Source of the DNA: Malurus cyaneus samueli
Taxonomy: Eukaryota > Chordata > Aves > Passeriformes > Maluridae
Direction: 5' to 3'
Length of the DNA stretch: 64,000 nucleotides
Assembly (NCBI GenBank): GCA_009741485.1
Contig: CM019236.1
Span: forward strand, 36,842,568 to 36,906,567
Made by a program: the position numbers and the translations under genes. The notes beneath the pieces were generated by a model. That model had not been told where the DNA came from. It worked only from the letters and a program-made list of their open reading frames with translations, and ran no database searches. Positions 52,001 to 64,000 of this stretch are shown piece after piece. The stretch's first letter is position 1; each line of letters opens with the position of its first letter.

Positions 52001-55000
52001 TTTTCACAAACCATAAACTCTAAGACAAGAAGAGTTTCATGAAGGGCCTGTACATGAGTACATGAGTGTACCTTCTCTTATGCGTAGTTTTCTTAATTCA
52101 AGTGTCCTTGCTTGATCACTTCCATTATTACTGACAGGATTGCTGCTGCTTATCAAAATGTAAACCCGTGTGGTTACGCTGATGCATGCATGACCTCAAT
52201 GAGGCCCCAGCCCTGCTACTGCAGCTTCAGGGGTATCCCAGTGGACGGCTCTAAAGGAGTGAAGTCTATGGAAATTTCACTCTGAGGTTGGAACATGGGC
52301 CTCGTGTAGGGGTAGTATTGTGCTTTGCTGTTTAAGAGCAGAGACAATGCTGTAAACACGAAAAAAAGGGAGGAAGGCATAGTGCCAAACATAAACCATA
52401 CCAGTTATTGAAGGCTATGCTGCACTAATCCAGTCTGTTGGGAAAAACAAAGGGATAAATGGAGCTGACAAATGTTTACATTCCAGGATTGGAATAGAGG
52501 AGTTCTAAGATGAGTGCGGAGGTAAGTGATCTGAGATCTAGTGTTACATGTATGGTAGCTCAAGAGTCAGGGATACAGTGTAAGAGGGAAATTACTAACC
52601 AGTTCTCTACAGTCAAAGGCTGTTTTCCAGTTATAACCAGTTAACATTGCCAACATCAGGATGTCAGTCACAACTGGGCATAGTCAAAACTGTGTGAGCA
52701 GCAAATTTTGAACACCACCAGACCTTTTTGCTTTCCACAGTCCAGTCCTACTGATGACACTAATCAAATTTCAAGTCAATGTATGTCAAAAGATGCACAC
52801 ATCTTAGAAAATGCAGAATTCATATCTTACTTGTATATTCTTTTCCGATTCCTCCCTCTGTCCATGATACATAAGGATTGAAGATTGTCAGGCATATGGG
52901 CATGCATTTTTTTCCCCATTGCAGTAAGAGGCTGAAAGATTGCAAAGGCTCTTTTTAAAACCAGAGTGGAAAAAAAAGTTAAATATTTAATAACAAAGAT
53001 TAAAAAATAGATTAGTTGATTTCAGTATGTTTCCTCTCAGGAGTTATGTAGAGGTACAATGACCACAATGACACTGTATTAACACCAGTGGTACCTGTGG
53101 GGCATGGCCAAAGCCAGGTCTCCAAAAGAGCAGAACAGCAGTTCTCCTCCAGAGACACTGCTTGACAAGAATACTTGTGACAATTTTGAAAAGGAAAATA
53201 ATTCCGGGAAAAGGATTATTTTCCACCTATGCCCTAGGAAGCTCTAGCCTCTGGTATCGGTTTCTGTGTTGCAGCCTCTGTTACAGATTTCATTTCAAGG
53301 ACTCTGCTAAAATGCATATAGCCTGTCTACAGCTTCAGGACACTTTTCAAGATGTGCATCCATAAGGGAAAGTGCTATTTTGGACGAGAGCATGTGAGTC
53401 TGGACACTTTGAAGCCACTCCTCTTCTTCTTTCCCAGCACCAGGGTGAGACAGGCTATATCCCTGCCTTATCTAAGTGTCCATACATGAATTATAGATAC
53501 CACACACAAATTTCTCCTAGTCTGAGGCCTTGCAGGTACTACCTACCTTCTCACCCTCTTCTGGCAGCAAGTCCCAGAAGTTCACTGTGTGCACTGTCAG
53601 TGAGTACCTTTTCATCTGCCTTGAGGTGATCCATGAATTTAATGGAGTGTCCTCCTGCTCTAGCAGTGTGGGATTTACTGGACAGGATCTTCACATCAAT
53701 TCACAACCTTTATGACTTTGTAAATGCGTCATGTCATACCCCAGGTCTCTCCTTTCTGTGCCAGAGTCACAGTCCTCCCAGGTTTTTCTGCTAAGACTAC
53801 TGCTCTGCCAACCCAAGCACTTGCTTTCCCTCTTATGAGTGCTTTCCAATTACATTACTCTCTTCTCAGGCTTCAGAGACAGGCTCTGTGTGTAGCACTA
53901 CAAGATTTTATTAGGTGGTAAAACAATGTCCTCTGTGCTCAGAATCCTTCCTGTTGATGCCCAACATATTTTTGGATTTTTTTTGGGTAGCCAGGAGGCT
54001 TTACTGAACTAAAGTTTGGGAGGGAACAAAGCTGTGTCCAGAGACCTGAGGGCTTTGGCTGCAGAGAATTAGCAGAGAGGGTGTTCAAAGATGGAGCAGT
54101 GAGAGTCATGGCCAGTGTGTCTGAGGACATAAATAAATATGGCTTATGTCAAGCACTTGTGTGTGATGAAGCAACAGCTTTGAGAGGGAGAAGAAATCAG
54201 TACCAGCTCTTGTTCTGCATCATGGTAGCCCAAAAGCAACTAAGAAATTGCTTTCTAGACTCTTCTGAGGGGGACAGTGGCTTGGACAAAGGGCTGCTGC
54301 TCAATAGCCCTGTTTTTCTGTACATAGCATTTATTGCCTCAGACTGAAATGTTTTTAGGTAAAAATTAGAAAGGAGAAAGAGATGCCTCAATCTTTAAAC
54401 TTGGATTTCTTGGTTTTCTTTTCTTCAGCAATGAGACAACACATTTTTCAGCACATCACTCAGATAACTGGCCAGATGTCTCACTTGCTTAAGGTGAGTT
54501 TTCAGTGCCTGGCACTATCCTGAGGCATCACCTATTAGTGGCCAGAGACCAGTGCTGTTCATGCTGTCAGACCACTCACAATCAGATTTTCCAGTTCCTG
54601 GGAAGAGCCACAGTCACCACTTCTCTATGCCTCCTAAACAGTGTGGTGTGAAAGCTGAGCATCAAAAAAACCCTGAACTCCCGTTCAAACCAGTGAAGTG
54701 CACTTTTTGTAAAAGTAGATTTTCATAAAAACCGTGTATCCTTTATAACAGCAAAACACTTTTAGCAGAACTATTGAAATGCTGATTACAATAAGTATTT
54801 CCTTCAGGAATGTCCTTTTTACTTGAGTTTCTTCATCTGTCCCAATAAATCAGTGGGATTCAGTTACAATTTGCTATGGACCTAAAAATGTTTCATAATT
54901 CTTATGGTTACATGTAGCACAACTCATTCTAATTTATCATTCACATATTTTTAAAATCTATTTCTCATCAAAACCCCTCCATTACAGGTGCACTTTAGGA

Positions 55001-57712
55001 AAGGGAGCTAATAGTCTGACATGATTCATGTAGTGAAGACCTGACACCTCCAGCCATTCTTTTCAAGTGCTGTTGGCACTAGTTAATATTTTCCACCTTT
55101 ACTTTAGGTAATTTCCTAGTTTTCTATAGACAAGAAAAACATTTCAATGACACCCACAGCTCCAAACCACTACTTAGCACATAATGAACTAATCTAAACC
55201 AAGTCAATTTGACTCCAATTTTCCGCCATGTGAAACAGATGCTTTTTGCCAGGGCCAGAAGCTTTACATAAAGAACAGTAGCACGTGAGCACATTCCTAA
55301 CTCTAGGTGTAAATCAAGCCTATATAGCACTATATTTCAAACAACATTAAGTATAAAATAAGAAAATATATGAACTTATAGGCTTGAGCAGTCTGTGTTT
55401 GCCATTTCATTCCAAGTCACTTCACACTTATAAAATGTTGCTTTATGTAAAGTTTAGTTTGCTTGTTTGTTTTGGTGATGAGAAGATTCAATAGCTGTTT
55501 ATTTTGTTTCTAGTGAAAGCGTGGGTTTGTACTAAAATATTCATAAAAATCTGATGAAACTATCAATCTCCACAAGACGAAGCTGTTGAAATTTATCAAA
55601 ATTCATCATTTTGTTGAAATGATGTCTGCAGCACAAAAGACAACCTTTGTTTGCAAAATATGTGAATCCTCTGAGCAATTATACATGAATGTATTTGCAT
55701 TTCAAGCTTTTGTATACTTTTTATCACCACACAGCATGGTTTAGAGGCAGGGTTTAGAGCTCCTAACAAAGTCAGAATGCACAATAGTATCTTTCTAATA
55801 CTGCCACATGTGGTTAATAATAGGACTGTAATGACAAGGTCCTAATTTAAAAGCCAAGGCTCCATCTCTTTAAGTCATAGATTACACAGAACACTTTCTA
55901 ACGTAGTTGCATGGCTTAACGCAAAGCAGGTGCTGGTTTAGGAGAATATTTGACACTTTCAAGTCATTGATGATGGTCAGGGATGCTCTCTTTGCTGTGC
56001 TTTTGGAAAGCAGATACATATCCAACAAGCTCCTTCTGCTACTAGGGAAGGTAGGGCTGTATCCTAAGAGAACCTTTACTAAAAGAACAACATTTTGGTT
56101 CCTAGGAGGGAAAAGGAGATAATTGGCTGCCGGCCACATTTTGTCTAAGCAAATACAGCAGAAAAGTCTGTCAGCAGTCCGATGATAGAGATGGTGAAAT
56201 TTTCTATATAGTGTTTTAATAATTTTTATTAATCCAGTGGCAGGCTGACATGCTTTTCTTGTCAAATTGCTATCTTTAACCTGTTATTGAATGCAGTCTG
56301 TAAGTGAATTCAGAGCCAAGAGTAGGTAAAGGCACACAGAGCAATAATTAGAGCTGATGAGCTGCACATCATTTCAGGAGATGAAATGGTTTGGTTCCGT
56401 GATAGTGTAACTCTAGTGACAGATGCTGAGAAAACCAGAGCCATTCATCAGTATATGCTTAGTATGTAATGCATAAGTTAAATACAATAAATGCTATTTA
56501 ACATTAATTCAATGTATTCTGGTGCAAATTGTTTCCCAAAACAACTTTGTACCTGTATGGAAGTCCAGGTCAGAGAGTATCGGGTGATTCAAGAAGGGAA
56601 GCCAGGACACACTCGTTATTTGTGAAACAGGTGTTGAGGGCAGCCATTTCACTACAGTTACCACTACCTGTGCTAGACTGTAAACAGAGTTAAAATTACA
56701 TAGTGGGTTGTAAATGCAGCAAAGGGTGAGGTGGAGACAGGAGCACAATAACAGCATGGCTGGGTACCTGTGGCTAATCTGTATGTGACTGAACTGTTCA
56801 TTTCTGTTCCTGTGGAACATCACCTCTGTGATGGGCAGATGACACAGCCCACATTTTGATGTAGTTCCAGCCAGACTAGCTAAGTAGGTATTGCAAATTT
56901 CTCAGCACACTGGGGGAACTTGGAGAAAACCAGGATGTCTTGGGCTTTTTTCAACATTCCAAATTAAACAATGAAAGTAATTATTTCTTTGCTTTGTTAA
57001 ATGATACTGAATTTGTATCTAATTGCAAGAAGTACCTGGAGGGTTTACCATTGGTTTGTTGGGTTTTTTCCCTTCCTTCAAGAGTCTTTCAGCAGAGCAC
57101 CATCGTTACAATACTCCTCTTCCCTGCGGGATCAACCTTGCAATCCCAGCTCTGGCAAGGGTCCAACTGGCTCTAAAAAGTGCTCAGCTTGAGTCTGTGT
57201 TTCTGACTTGGAGGGACCTTGGAGGATAATTTAACTGGAAAAGGGGAGTACACTGTATCTGATCTTTTTGCTGAAAAAAAGGTTCATGTTTCTTGAAACT
57301 ATTCCACCTGCATCAAATTCACCTAAGGAACTCTTCATGTATCAGATATTTCACATGATCTTTAAATTATTACAAATGGTAATACATGATATTTTGATAT
57401 TTTCTGTTACTAGGAAGTAAGAAAACACATAAGAAAATACTTCATTTCATGAAAAGAATTTTGTTCCTGATTCTAATGATCTCATTTGTTTTGCTTAAGT
57501 GAAGTAAAAATCTTTTTAAAACACCCACTTTCTTCCCTTTATGTGTGTACTCCTTAGACTGAAAACATCAGTGAGAGTCCTAAAAAACTGCAGGTGTGAA
57601 TGACTTAATTCTGAGTTCCACCTATTTCCCAAATATCTAAGACAGCTGCTGATGGATTCGTCACCATTAGCAGGTGATAGGGCACAAGAATTTCAACAAC
57701 TGGTCCAATAAA
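46075..57712. other. Anonymous non-coding DNA
   Basis: No supported gene. A small imperfect tandem repeat of about 17 bases (core TTTAACAAAATGAGCT) lies at 46917-46970. 48205-48387 on the minus strand is a 60-codon frame with a hydrophobic centre (LLLLGCLSALFWVAV), but it has no family match. 51255-51420 and 56280-56520 read as unique sequence free of simple repeats. Confidence 0.5.
46917..46970. repeat. Short imperfect tandem repeat
   Basis: Three near copies of a unit of about 16-18 bases, each containing TTTAACAAAA, two followed by TGAGCT. The units differ by single-base changes and indels. Probably simple replication slippage. Confidence 0.65.
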
Positions 57713-57772
57713 TCACAGCATCACAGAAGCACTTAGGTTGGAAAAGACCTCTGAGATAATTCAATCCAAAAA
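57713..57772 (-). mobile_element. CR1 LINE remnant, 3' tail only
   Basis: On the minus strand the sequence runs 'GAATTATCTCAGAGGTC', 'TTTTCCAACCTAAGTGC', 'TTCTGTGATGCTGTGATT'. This is the standard CR1 3' end (GATCTCTAGAGGTCCCTTCC-type block followed by ATTCTGTG units). Only about 60 bases survive. The same tail type ends the SINE at 18711, so a SINE fragment cannot be excluded, but no tRNA head follows. Confidence 0.82.
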
Positions 57773-60700
57773 ACCAAAGAAGGGGTACAACAAACCAGAT
57801 CTGATAACTCTTCACTTCTGCAGGTTATTCCTCCACAGAAAATTAATTTATTTCTTTTCAGTATTTCATGTGTTTCAGAAGAGAAAGCTTTTACTGGAGT
57901 ATATTTAGTAACATTTTATTTTATATAATATTCGTAGCTCTCATGTCAGAAAATTTAAATTTTTTTTTTTTTTTTTTTACCTGAAGGGTACACCCAGAAA
58001 AAGGCCATTGAAATAATCTGTTGACAGTCCATGATAACATACAGCTCTGTCACAGTCCCAAGTGGGAAGAGTCTTAGGTACAAACTCGAACTTAATTCAA
58101 CTGGTCTGCCAGCTTTTGTTTTGTTGCCTGAACCCAGACACTTGTTTTGGTGCAACCTTTAGTTACAAAGTGCAGGATTTTTGTCCTATCTCATTGTTGA
58201 ATGTTGCCATAAAATTAGCATAGCATTGCTTTGGCATACACTAGAGTTCAAAATTATTTTTCTGATTAGTTTGATATTTTGCTAGGGGACAGAAAAAAGC
58301 TCAGTACATTTTTCCAATATTTCCATATAGCAAACAATGCACACTCATTTTTATTTCTGGATTCCAGAAAGGAAGAATCAAAGAAAAAATGTTGAGTGAC
58401 AATATAGGGTTAGATGTTCTGTTTCCAAGAGAATTAAACAGTCTTGAACATTTTGTTATTGATTTTGAGGAGTCTGCAACCACACCAAAAAATTGCAAAC
58501 ACAGCAGACATGGGCAATAAGAAACTGGAGATATCAGAGGTCACAAATAAATAAAATACCAGTTAAATCTTGAAAGGCCAGGATGAAATTCCAAGAATAC
58601 AACTCTGACATTGAAGGATTTCCTTCTTGAAAATAACGGGACATCTTTCCTTCTAACTACATACAAATGCAGGAGTGCAATCTATAAAAAATGTATGTCA
58701 GAGCTAGCATTACATAAATCACAACCATCTCACTTGAGTCAGTTTTAAACCACAAAAGCCCCCCAAGTCTATTTTGAAATATAATACCTTGAACTGAGCC
58801 AAGCTTATTGCTAATGCATTTATTAATAATCCTGTCTCCCTGCATATTTGGGAACATTCAGAGCCTCAGAGTTCCAGCTGGGTTGCTTCACATCGACCAG
58901 AAATATGTCAGATTGTATAGTCTGTGATTGGATGCAAACCTTTCACATGCATGTTTTCATTTGAACCCAGATAAGGATCAACCTTTTACAGAAACAAAAT
59001 GGATGTGATTAGGTACTAGATATTTCTAATTGCTCACCTTGGCTTAGTATTCACTGGAAGCAGCTGAAGTGTCACACTGGTTTTTGCAGCTGCCTTTGCA
59101 GCCTTCTGCCTGTTCAGAGTACAACTTTGAGGTGCAATTTTGAATGTCCAGAAAAGAAACAAAACAGTGCAGCCAGTAACACAAACTCAAAAAGTTTTTA
59201 TACTTTTGGGTCAGTGGAGGCACAGTTTAAATATGCCTGTGATACTGAAGTCAGAGATGTCTTCTCCCTTACAGTGAAGCTGAACACTCAAATGTCAGGT
59301 ATGTGCTCATTCTCCTGTGACTCAGATCAGAGTGGCACTCCTCAGCATGCTTTAGCCTGACAGCATTTGCCAGTTTATTTCCTAATGATCCCCTCTACCT
59401 AGGGTAGGTGTGTGACACTTGTAGAATGTGGCATGTTATTTTGGATTGAGGACAGATGCCCACACATCTTCCAAAAGGCCTCATCCTCCTCGATTCCTCT
59501 GGCTATACTTGCCTTGCATCATTGTCTTCATTCTCCAAGCTTTATTTCTATGTGAAAAAACTGCTACACTTCTTAGCAAACACCCTCTACTCACCCTCAC
59601 TTTTGGGGGCATAGACTGTGACTCTGGATGCATCAGGAAAAGCATCATGATCCGTGCTCTTCATTGTCACCTGTTGGTGTCAACAGAATAAGCAGAAGCA
59701 AGAGAAAATTAAGGAAGACGCAAGTCAAGGATCTGATTTTTCTTTATTTACTGGAGCACCTCTGGGACAAAATCATCAGAGACGGACAGGAATAATGTAC
59801 CTATTTGGGCACGAGGAAAGATATGAGCAGGAAGCCAAGTTCAGATGGCGCTCTGGGACGGTGAAGCCGTGCTTGCAGCACTTGCTGTTGTACTCACTGC
59901 TCTGGCTGCCCAGCCCAGGGGGGAAATCCCTTGCTGGCAGAACTGGACATGACAGTTTTCTGGCTGTGCTCTGCCTCACTGCAGTGTGTGACCTCCAGCT
60001 GCCAGCAGAGCAGAGTCAGGCACTGCTGGTTCATGCAGCTCTGTCTGAAGGGCTCCTCATCGTGACTCTGGGGCCAGCAAACATTGGAAGAGGAGCAGTG
60101 TGAGTGCAGCACATTTGTTGGCTGCATGGAGCTGACTGAAGCACTTCTGGGGCCCTTTGCCCATGAGAGGAAGATGCTGCTGCAGGCTGTGCCAGCTGAG
60201 CTGGACCGTGCTGAAGGCATCTTCCCTCTTCCCACTTTTATTACCTACCTTTTGTGAGCATCAGCAGGCATGAATCGATGTGTTGTGCAGTGCTCAAGAC
60301 AAAACACAAACTTAAAAACTGGCCCAATTCAGGATTCACTACAATGCTGTGGGATGCCCAGCTCTTCTATAATCTCTACCTTACTTTAATGCTATATAGC
60401 TCCAAAACTTTTCTTTGTCTGCATCAAGCTTATTCACAGGTCCAGTCCTGGATTCCATCCCAATTTTGTGTATCAGCCAAGTCTCTTACTTCTGTTGAGG
60501 GCTGCTGTACTGTTTCAGAGAAGACAGTATGTTGGATCTTACTGTTTTTACTCCAGTCAAGCATTGTTAAAGTTACAAAAGGCTCCCTCAGATCTTTGCT
60601 CACGCAAGTGTTCTGACACTGGGAATTTTTACTTTTAAACCTTCAGAAAAAACATTCAGCTAATCTTCTGGGCTCTGTTTCAGGAAAGAACACTCCTAAT

Positions 60701-62791
60701 GTTAAACATATGCCTTGGAACTGACATTTAAACCAAAGGATCTGAATTGTGTGTTTCTACCAAAGATTGCAATTAAATGTTGTCCTAGATAGGAGCATAT
60801 TCTGAATTGGGGTATTAATGAGGGTGTCCAGGGACAAACAATAACTACTTTTTAGATTTGGGTTAGCTTTGCATGACCTTCTAACAAAAACAATGCTTAT
60901 ACATGATGGAAAGCAGTGTTGACTACAAGGTAGCCAAAGGTATGGCTGCACCTTGCTCTTTTCAGAGAGATTATTAGATTTTGGGCCTTAGCTCTCTCAG
61001 ATCTTTAGTGTTTTGTTGGGAGACCTGAGTCCTTTCAACATTCACTGCACTTAGGGGCATTCAGTGCTTTGCAGGATTAGGTCCAGCTACACAATTTTGA
61101 AAAATCTCTTTGGTGCTAGGGGCTGTTATGTGAAGTTTGTAACATCATTTGTTACTATTTTTATTCATGTTTGGAGCACAGCCGCCTCAAGCACATCCAT
61201 GTATCTAAAACTGATACGAAAACACACATTCTGGGGTTTAAGAAAACTTTGCAATTATTTCTTTTTTGTATGTCCAGCTTTGAAGACAGAGCTTTGGAAC
61301 ACATTTTTTGGCTGTGTCCGCAAACAAGTGATGAGGACAGTGCTTGCTGTGTACTACCTGTAGCAGCGGGTGCATGTGTTAGAGAGTTGGAGGGGTCAAG
61401 TCACCGGCTGGTATCACCTTTCTCAAAGGCAGGAGAGGTTTCCTGAGTCCTTTAACGGGAGGCATTTGTCATATGATCCCTCCAATGGTCTTCCAAGTGT
61501 CAGCTGTAACATAACACTTTTCAACTAAGACAATAAACTGGCTTAAATTTAGCAGGAAAAAGACACCTGGCTCTGTACCAGCTCTGATAAGCAGCAAATT
61601 GAAAACGAAACATAACCAAAAGGGGGGGAAAAAAAACCCCAAACTTCAGAAAATATTTGCAAATTCTGCCAATCACCCTCCATCCCCCTTCCCTATTGTG
61701 GGCTTTTTTTTTTTTTTTCTTTTTCTCATCAGGTGTCTGATGAAAACGGTGGGCACGGAGCTCCCATAATTGTGCCGGATTCCTGAGCCCTCTGTCCTTC
61801 AGCGGGGCCAGTAATGAAGACAGAGAGAGAGAGAGAGGTCGGGATGTGCCTGCCTGCCTGGAATGCAGCCGGAACTGAAAGCTGACACCAGCTCGCTGGA
61901 AAAGGACTTGCGAGCAAAGGCTGTCTCCAAGACAACAGAGTATTTTCCCTGTGATGCATTTACACAGTGGGGTTAAAGTTCTGTGAAAGCAACAGCTGTT
62001 GTAAAAACATTGTATTAAATATGCTTATAACTGTAAAACGCGTGCTCCTCATGTTGCACTTTGCTCAAGACAAATGTGGAGACCTGTGGTATGTCTGAGG
62101 GAGAGTTTCTGCTTTCTGAGACTGTTTTATAAATGTCATGCTCCATTTTCAACCTTTTCCTGCTGAGATAGCTTCTTCTTCAGACCATTTTTCTCTAAAG
62201 TTGACTTTCAAGTTAAAAGCTAATGACTAAAGCATGAGTGGGTCTACACTTTTAACCCTTCAAACCATGCCTTTTGCTTGAAAACTTAACTTCCACTCTA
62301 AGTGGAAACTTGAGTTTCGGCGCAGGCAGCTGCAAATGAAGCTTGCTTATCCTGGTGCCACCCGTGGCCCAGCTTTCGTTTGCAGTTCAGACTCACCAAC
62401 ATTAATATTTTTCCATCACCAGAGAGCAATCTCCTGCAATGTTCTCCTGTTATCTACTTTGCTAACCTCGGGGGAGAAATTTTCTGCATATAAAGCAGAT
62501 AAAATATTACCAGCTTCAAAAATCAGAGGCTGGCAAAACAACAGACTGCTTCAGAGCTATTCTCTCCTCTCATTTTGCACTTTTTAGAGGCTTTTTAAAC
62601 TGTTACATAACTTTCAAGCGGCAAAGACCTAGAGGCTGTAAGTAGACTCACCCAATGCAACTGTCTCCAAGGACACAATGACATAGCTACACTGATGCCC
62701 AGTGAACCTCTGCAGGAAGCTGATATGACGCTGTACTGTTGATCCTTTACATGAAAACTTTGAAAAATGATAAAGTCCATAGTAAAGTGAG
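57773..62791. other. Anonymous non-coding DNA with a GC-richer patch
   Basis: Contains a T19 run (57960-57978) and T15 (61704-61718). 59830-60240 is clearly richer in G and C and in CTG/CAG than its surroundings, with open frames on both strands, and may be an unrecognised old insertion. 61735-62080 is also GC-richer unique sequence with a short (GA)n at about 61821-61837. Confidence 0.45.
59118..59298 (+). other. Candidate internal exon, 181 nt, unknown transcript
   Basis: A pyrimidine-rich tract ending in GCCTGTTCAG precedes 59118, and CAG|GTATGT follows 59298, both strong vertebrate splice signals. The frame starting with the first base (AGT) is open through the whole segment and beyond, about 60 codons. 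It has mixed, protein-like composition (for example FECPEKKQNSAASN and SVEAQFKYACDTEV). I do not recognise the product. It is not phase-compatible as a direct continuation of the candidate at 45963-46074: joining them brings an in-frame stop after a few codons. Possibilities are an exon of a rapidly evolving or non-coding transcript, or chance. Confidence 0.25.
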
Positions 62792-63585
62792 TCTCTCCTC
62801 TCCTCTCCTCTCCTCTCCTCTCGTCTACTCTCTCCTCTCCCTCCTCTCCTTCCTCTCTCTCTCTCTCCTCGTCCGCTTCCTCTCCTCTCCCTCCTCCTCT
62901 CCTCCCTCTCTCCTCTCCCTCCTCTCCTCTCCTCCCTCTCCCTCTCCGAACCTCTCCGACCTCCCGACCTCTCCTCCTCTCTCTCTCCGAACTCTTCCTC
63001 TCCTCTCCTCTCCTCTCCTCTCCTCTCCTCTCCCTCTCTCTCTCCTCTCCGACCTTCTCCTCTCCCGCTCTCCTCTCCTCTCCTCTCCTCTCTCTCCTTC
63101 CTCTCCTCTCCTCTCCTCCTCTCCTCCTCTCTCTCCTCTCCTCTCCTCTCCTCTCCTCTCCTCTCCTCTCCTCTCCTCTCCTCTCCTCTCCAACTCTCCG
63201 AACCTCTCCGAACCTCTCCGAACCTCTCCGAACCTCTCCTTCTCCTCTCGCTCTCCTCTCCTCTCCTCTCCTCTCCCCTCCTCTCCTCTCCTCTCCGTAA
63301 CCCTCTCCTCTCCTACTCCTCTTCCTCTCCTCTCTCTCCTCTCTCTCTCCCTCCCTCTCCCCGAACTCTCGACCTCTCCGAACCTCTCCGAACTCTCCTC
63401 TCCGAACTTTCCGAACCTCCCGAACCTCCAACCTCTCCGAACCTCTCCTCTCCTCCTCCCTCTCCTCTCTCTCTCCTCTCCTCTCCTCTCCTCCCTCTCC
63501 TCCTCTCCTCTCCTCTCCTCTCCTCTCCTCTCTCTCCTCCTCTCTCCTCTCCTCTCTCTCCTCCCTCCCTCCTCTCCTCTCTCCC
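62792..63585. repeat. Long TCTCC-based polypyrimidine tract
   Basis: About 794 bases made almost wholly of C and T on the plus strand, dominated by the pentamer TCTCC with many CT-count variants. Interruptions are mostly CCGAA/CCGAC. At 63191-63240 and 63361-63445 these form a ten-base subrepeat AACCTCTCCG. The complementary polypurine strand gives a 334-codon frame rich in Arg, Glu and Gly (62595-63599) and the plus strand a Ser/Leu/Pro frame (62739-63662). Both are artefacts of the repeat. Such tracts are hypervariable, hard to sequence, and can form triplex (H-DNA) structures. Confidence 0.97.
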
Positions 63586-64000
63586 ATTCCTATTTGCAAT
63601 TTTTTTTTTGTTGGAGTTGGAATCCTTTTTCTACTGAAAACCTGTTTGTGCTAAATAGATAACTTGATGAAAAAAAAAAACCACAACAAACCCTTTTTTT
63701 TTTTTTTTTTTTTTTTTTTTAGGTGGGCTGTACGATGACAATTCCTGTCTTAAATCTCTACTGTACTTACAGAAAATTAGATTTAGGAGACATATACCAT
63801 GGCTTGGTTTTAATCATGATTTTCTGTTTCTGTTTCACTGCATTTGGTCCTCTGCCCTGTATTACGTCTTCACTAAAGATTTTGTCTTTTTATTTTTTCT
63901 GACAAAACTTGGGTTGGTTTTGGTCTTTTCCCAGAGGTACTCAAAAATAAATAACATGAATATTTAGTGAATTTTCAAACCTACTGGGTCTGAGCCCATT
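63586..64000. other. T-rich sequence to the window end
   Basis: Short T run at 63600-63609, A run at 63670-63680 and T27 at 63694-63720, then anonymous AT-rich DNA. No gene is visible. Confidence 0.6.

Noticed and set aside
62595..63662. Two very long open frames (334 codons minus, 307 codons plus)
   Set aside because: They translate the TCTCC array and its complement. The Arg-Glu-Gly and Ser-Leu-Pro repeats follow from the pentamer, with no independent sign of coding.

Overview
This window looks like non-coding nuclear DNA from a bird, most likely a passerine. The main evidence is the repeats. There are several CR1 LINE 3' ends, two of them with the typical avian tail (a run of ATTCTATG-like units). 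There is also a short SINE whose head is a recognisable isoleucine tRNA and whose tail is CR1-like, which is the design I know from the songbird element TguSINE1. The rest is AT-rich, low-complexity-poor sequence with no bacterial-style gene density. I found no protein-coding gene that I can defend, no functional tRNA or rRNA gene and no CRISPR. The window is probably intergenic or lies inside a large intron.

Layout. 1-1489 is anonymous AT-rich sequence. 1490-2297 is a CR1 3' end. 2298-10097 is anonymous apart from a 53-codon acidic ORF at 7734-7895. 10098-15879 is the most unusual part: two near-identical copies of the same ~2.5 kb lie head to head around a 361-base run of N (13046-13406). 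The outer segment (called A here) is inverted between the copies, but the inner segment (B) is in the same orientation in both. The copies are identical over long stretches and differ by clusters of small indels in others, which points to an assembly problem or an allelic inversion at least as much as to real biology. 15558-15963 is a CR1 end, and 10098-10414 is its truncated mirror. 18711-18850 is the tRNA-Ile/CR1 SINE.

From 18851 to 62791 the sequence is mostly anonymous. It holds an A25 run behind an AATAAA (26202-26257), an old decayed CR1 (about 35150-35885), a (TG)22 microsatellite (43649-43692), two weak candidate exons with good splice signals (45963-46074 and 59118-59298), and a short CR1 remnant (57713-57772). 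62792-63585 is a nearly pure pyrimidine tract built on TCTCC, followed by long T runs close to the right end.

No set of genes can be said to work together here. The points most worth a second look are the rearranged duplication at the gap, the SINE, the long TCTCC tract and the two exon-like segments. I did not find a convincing new biological system.
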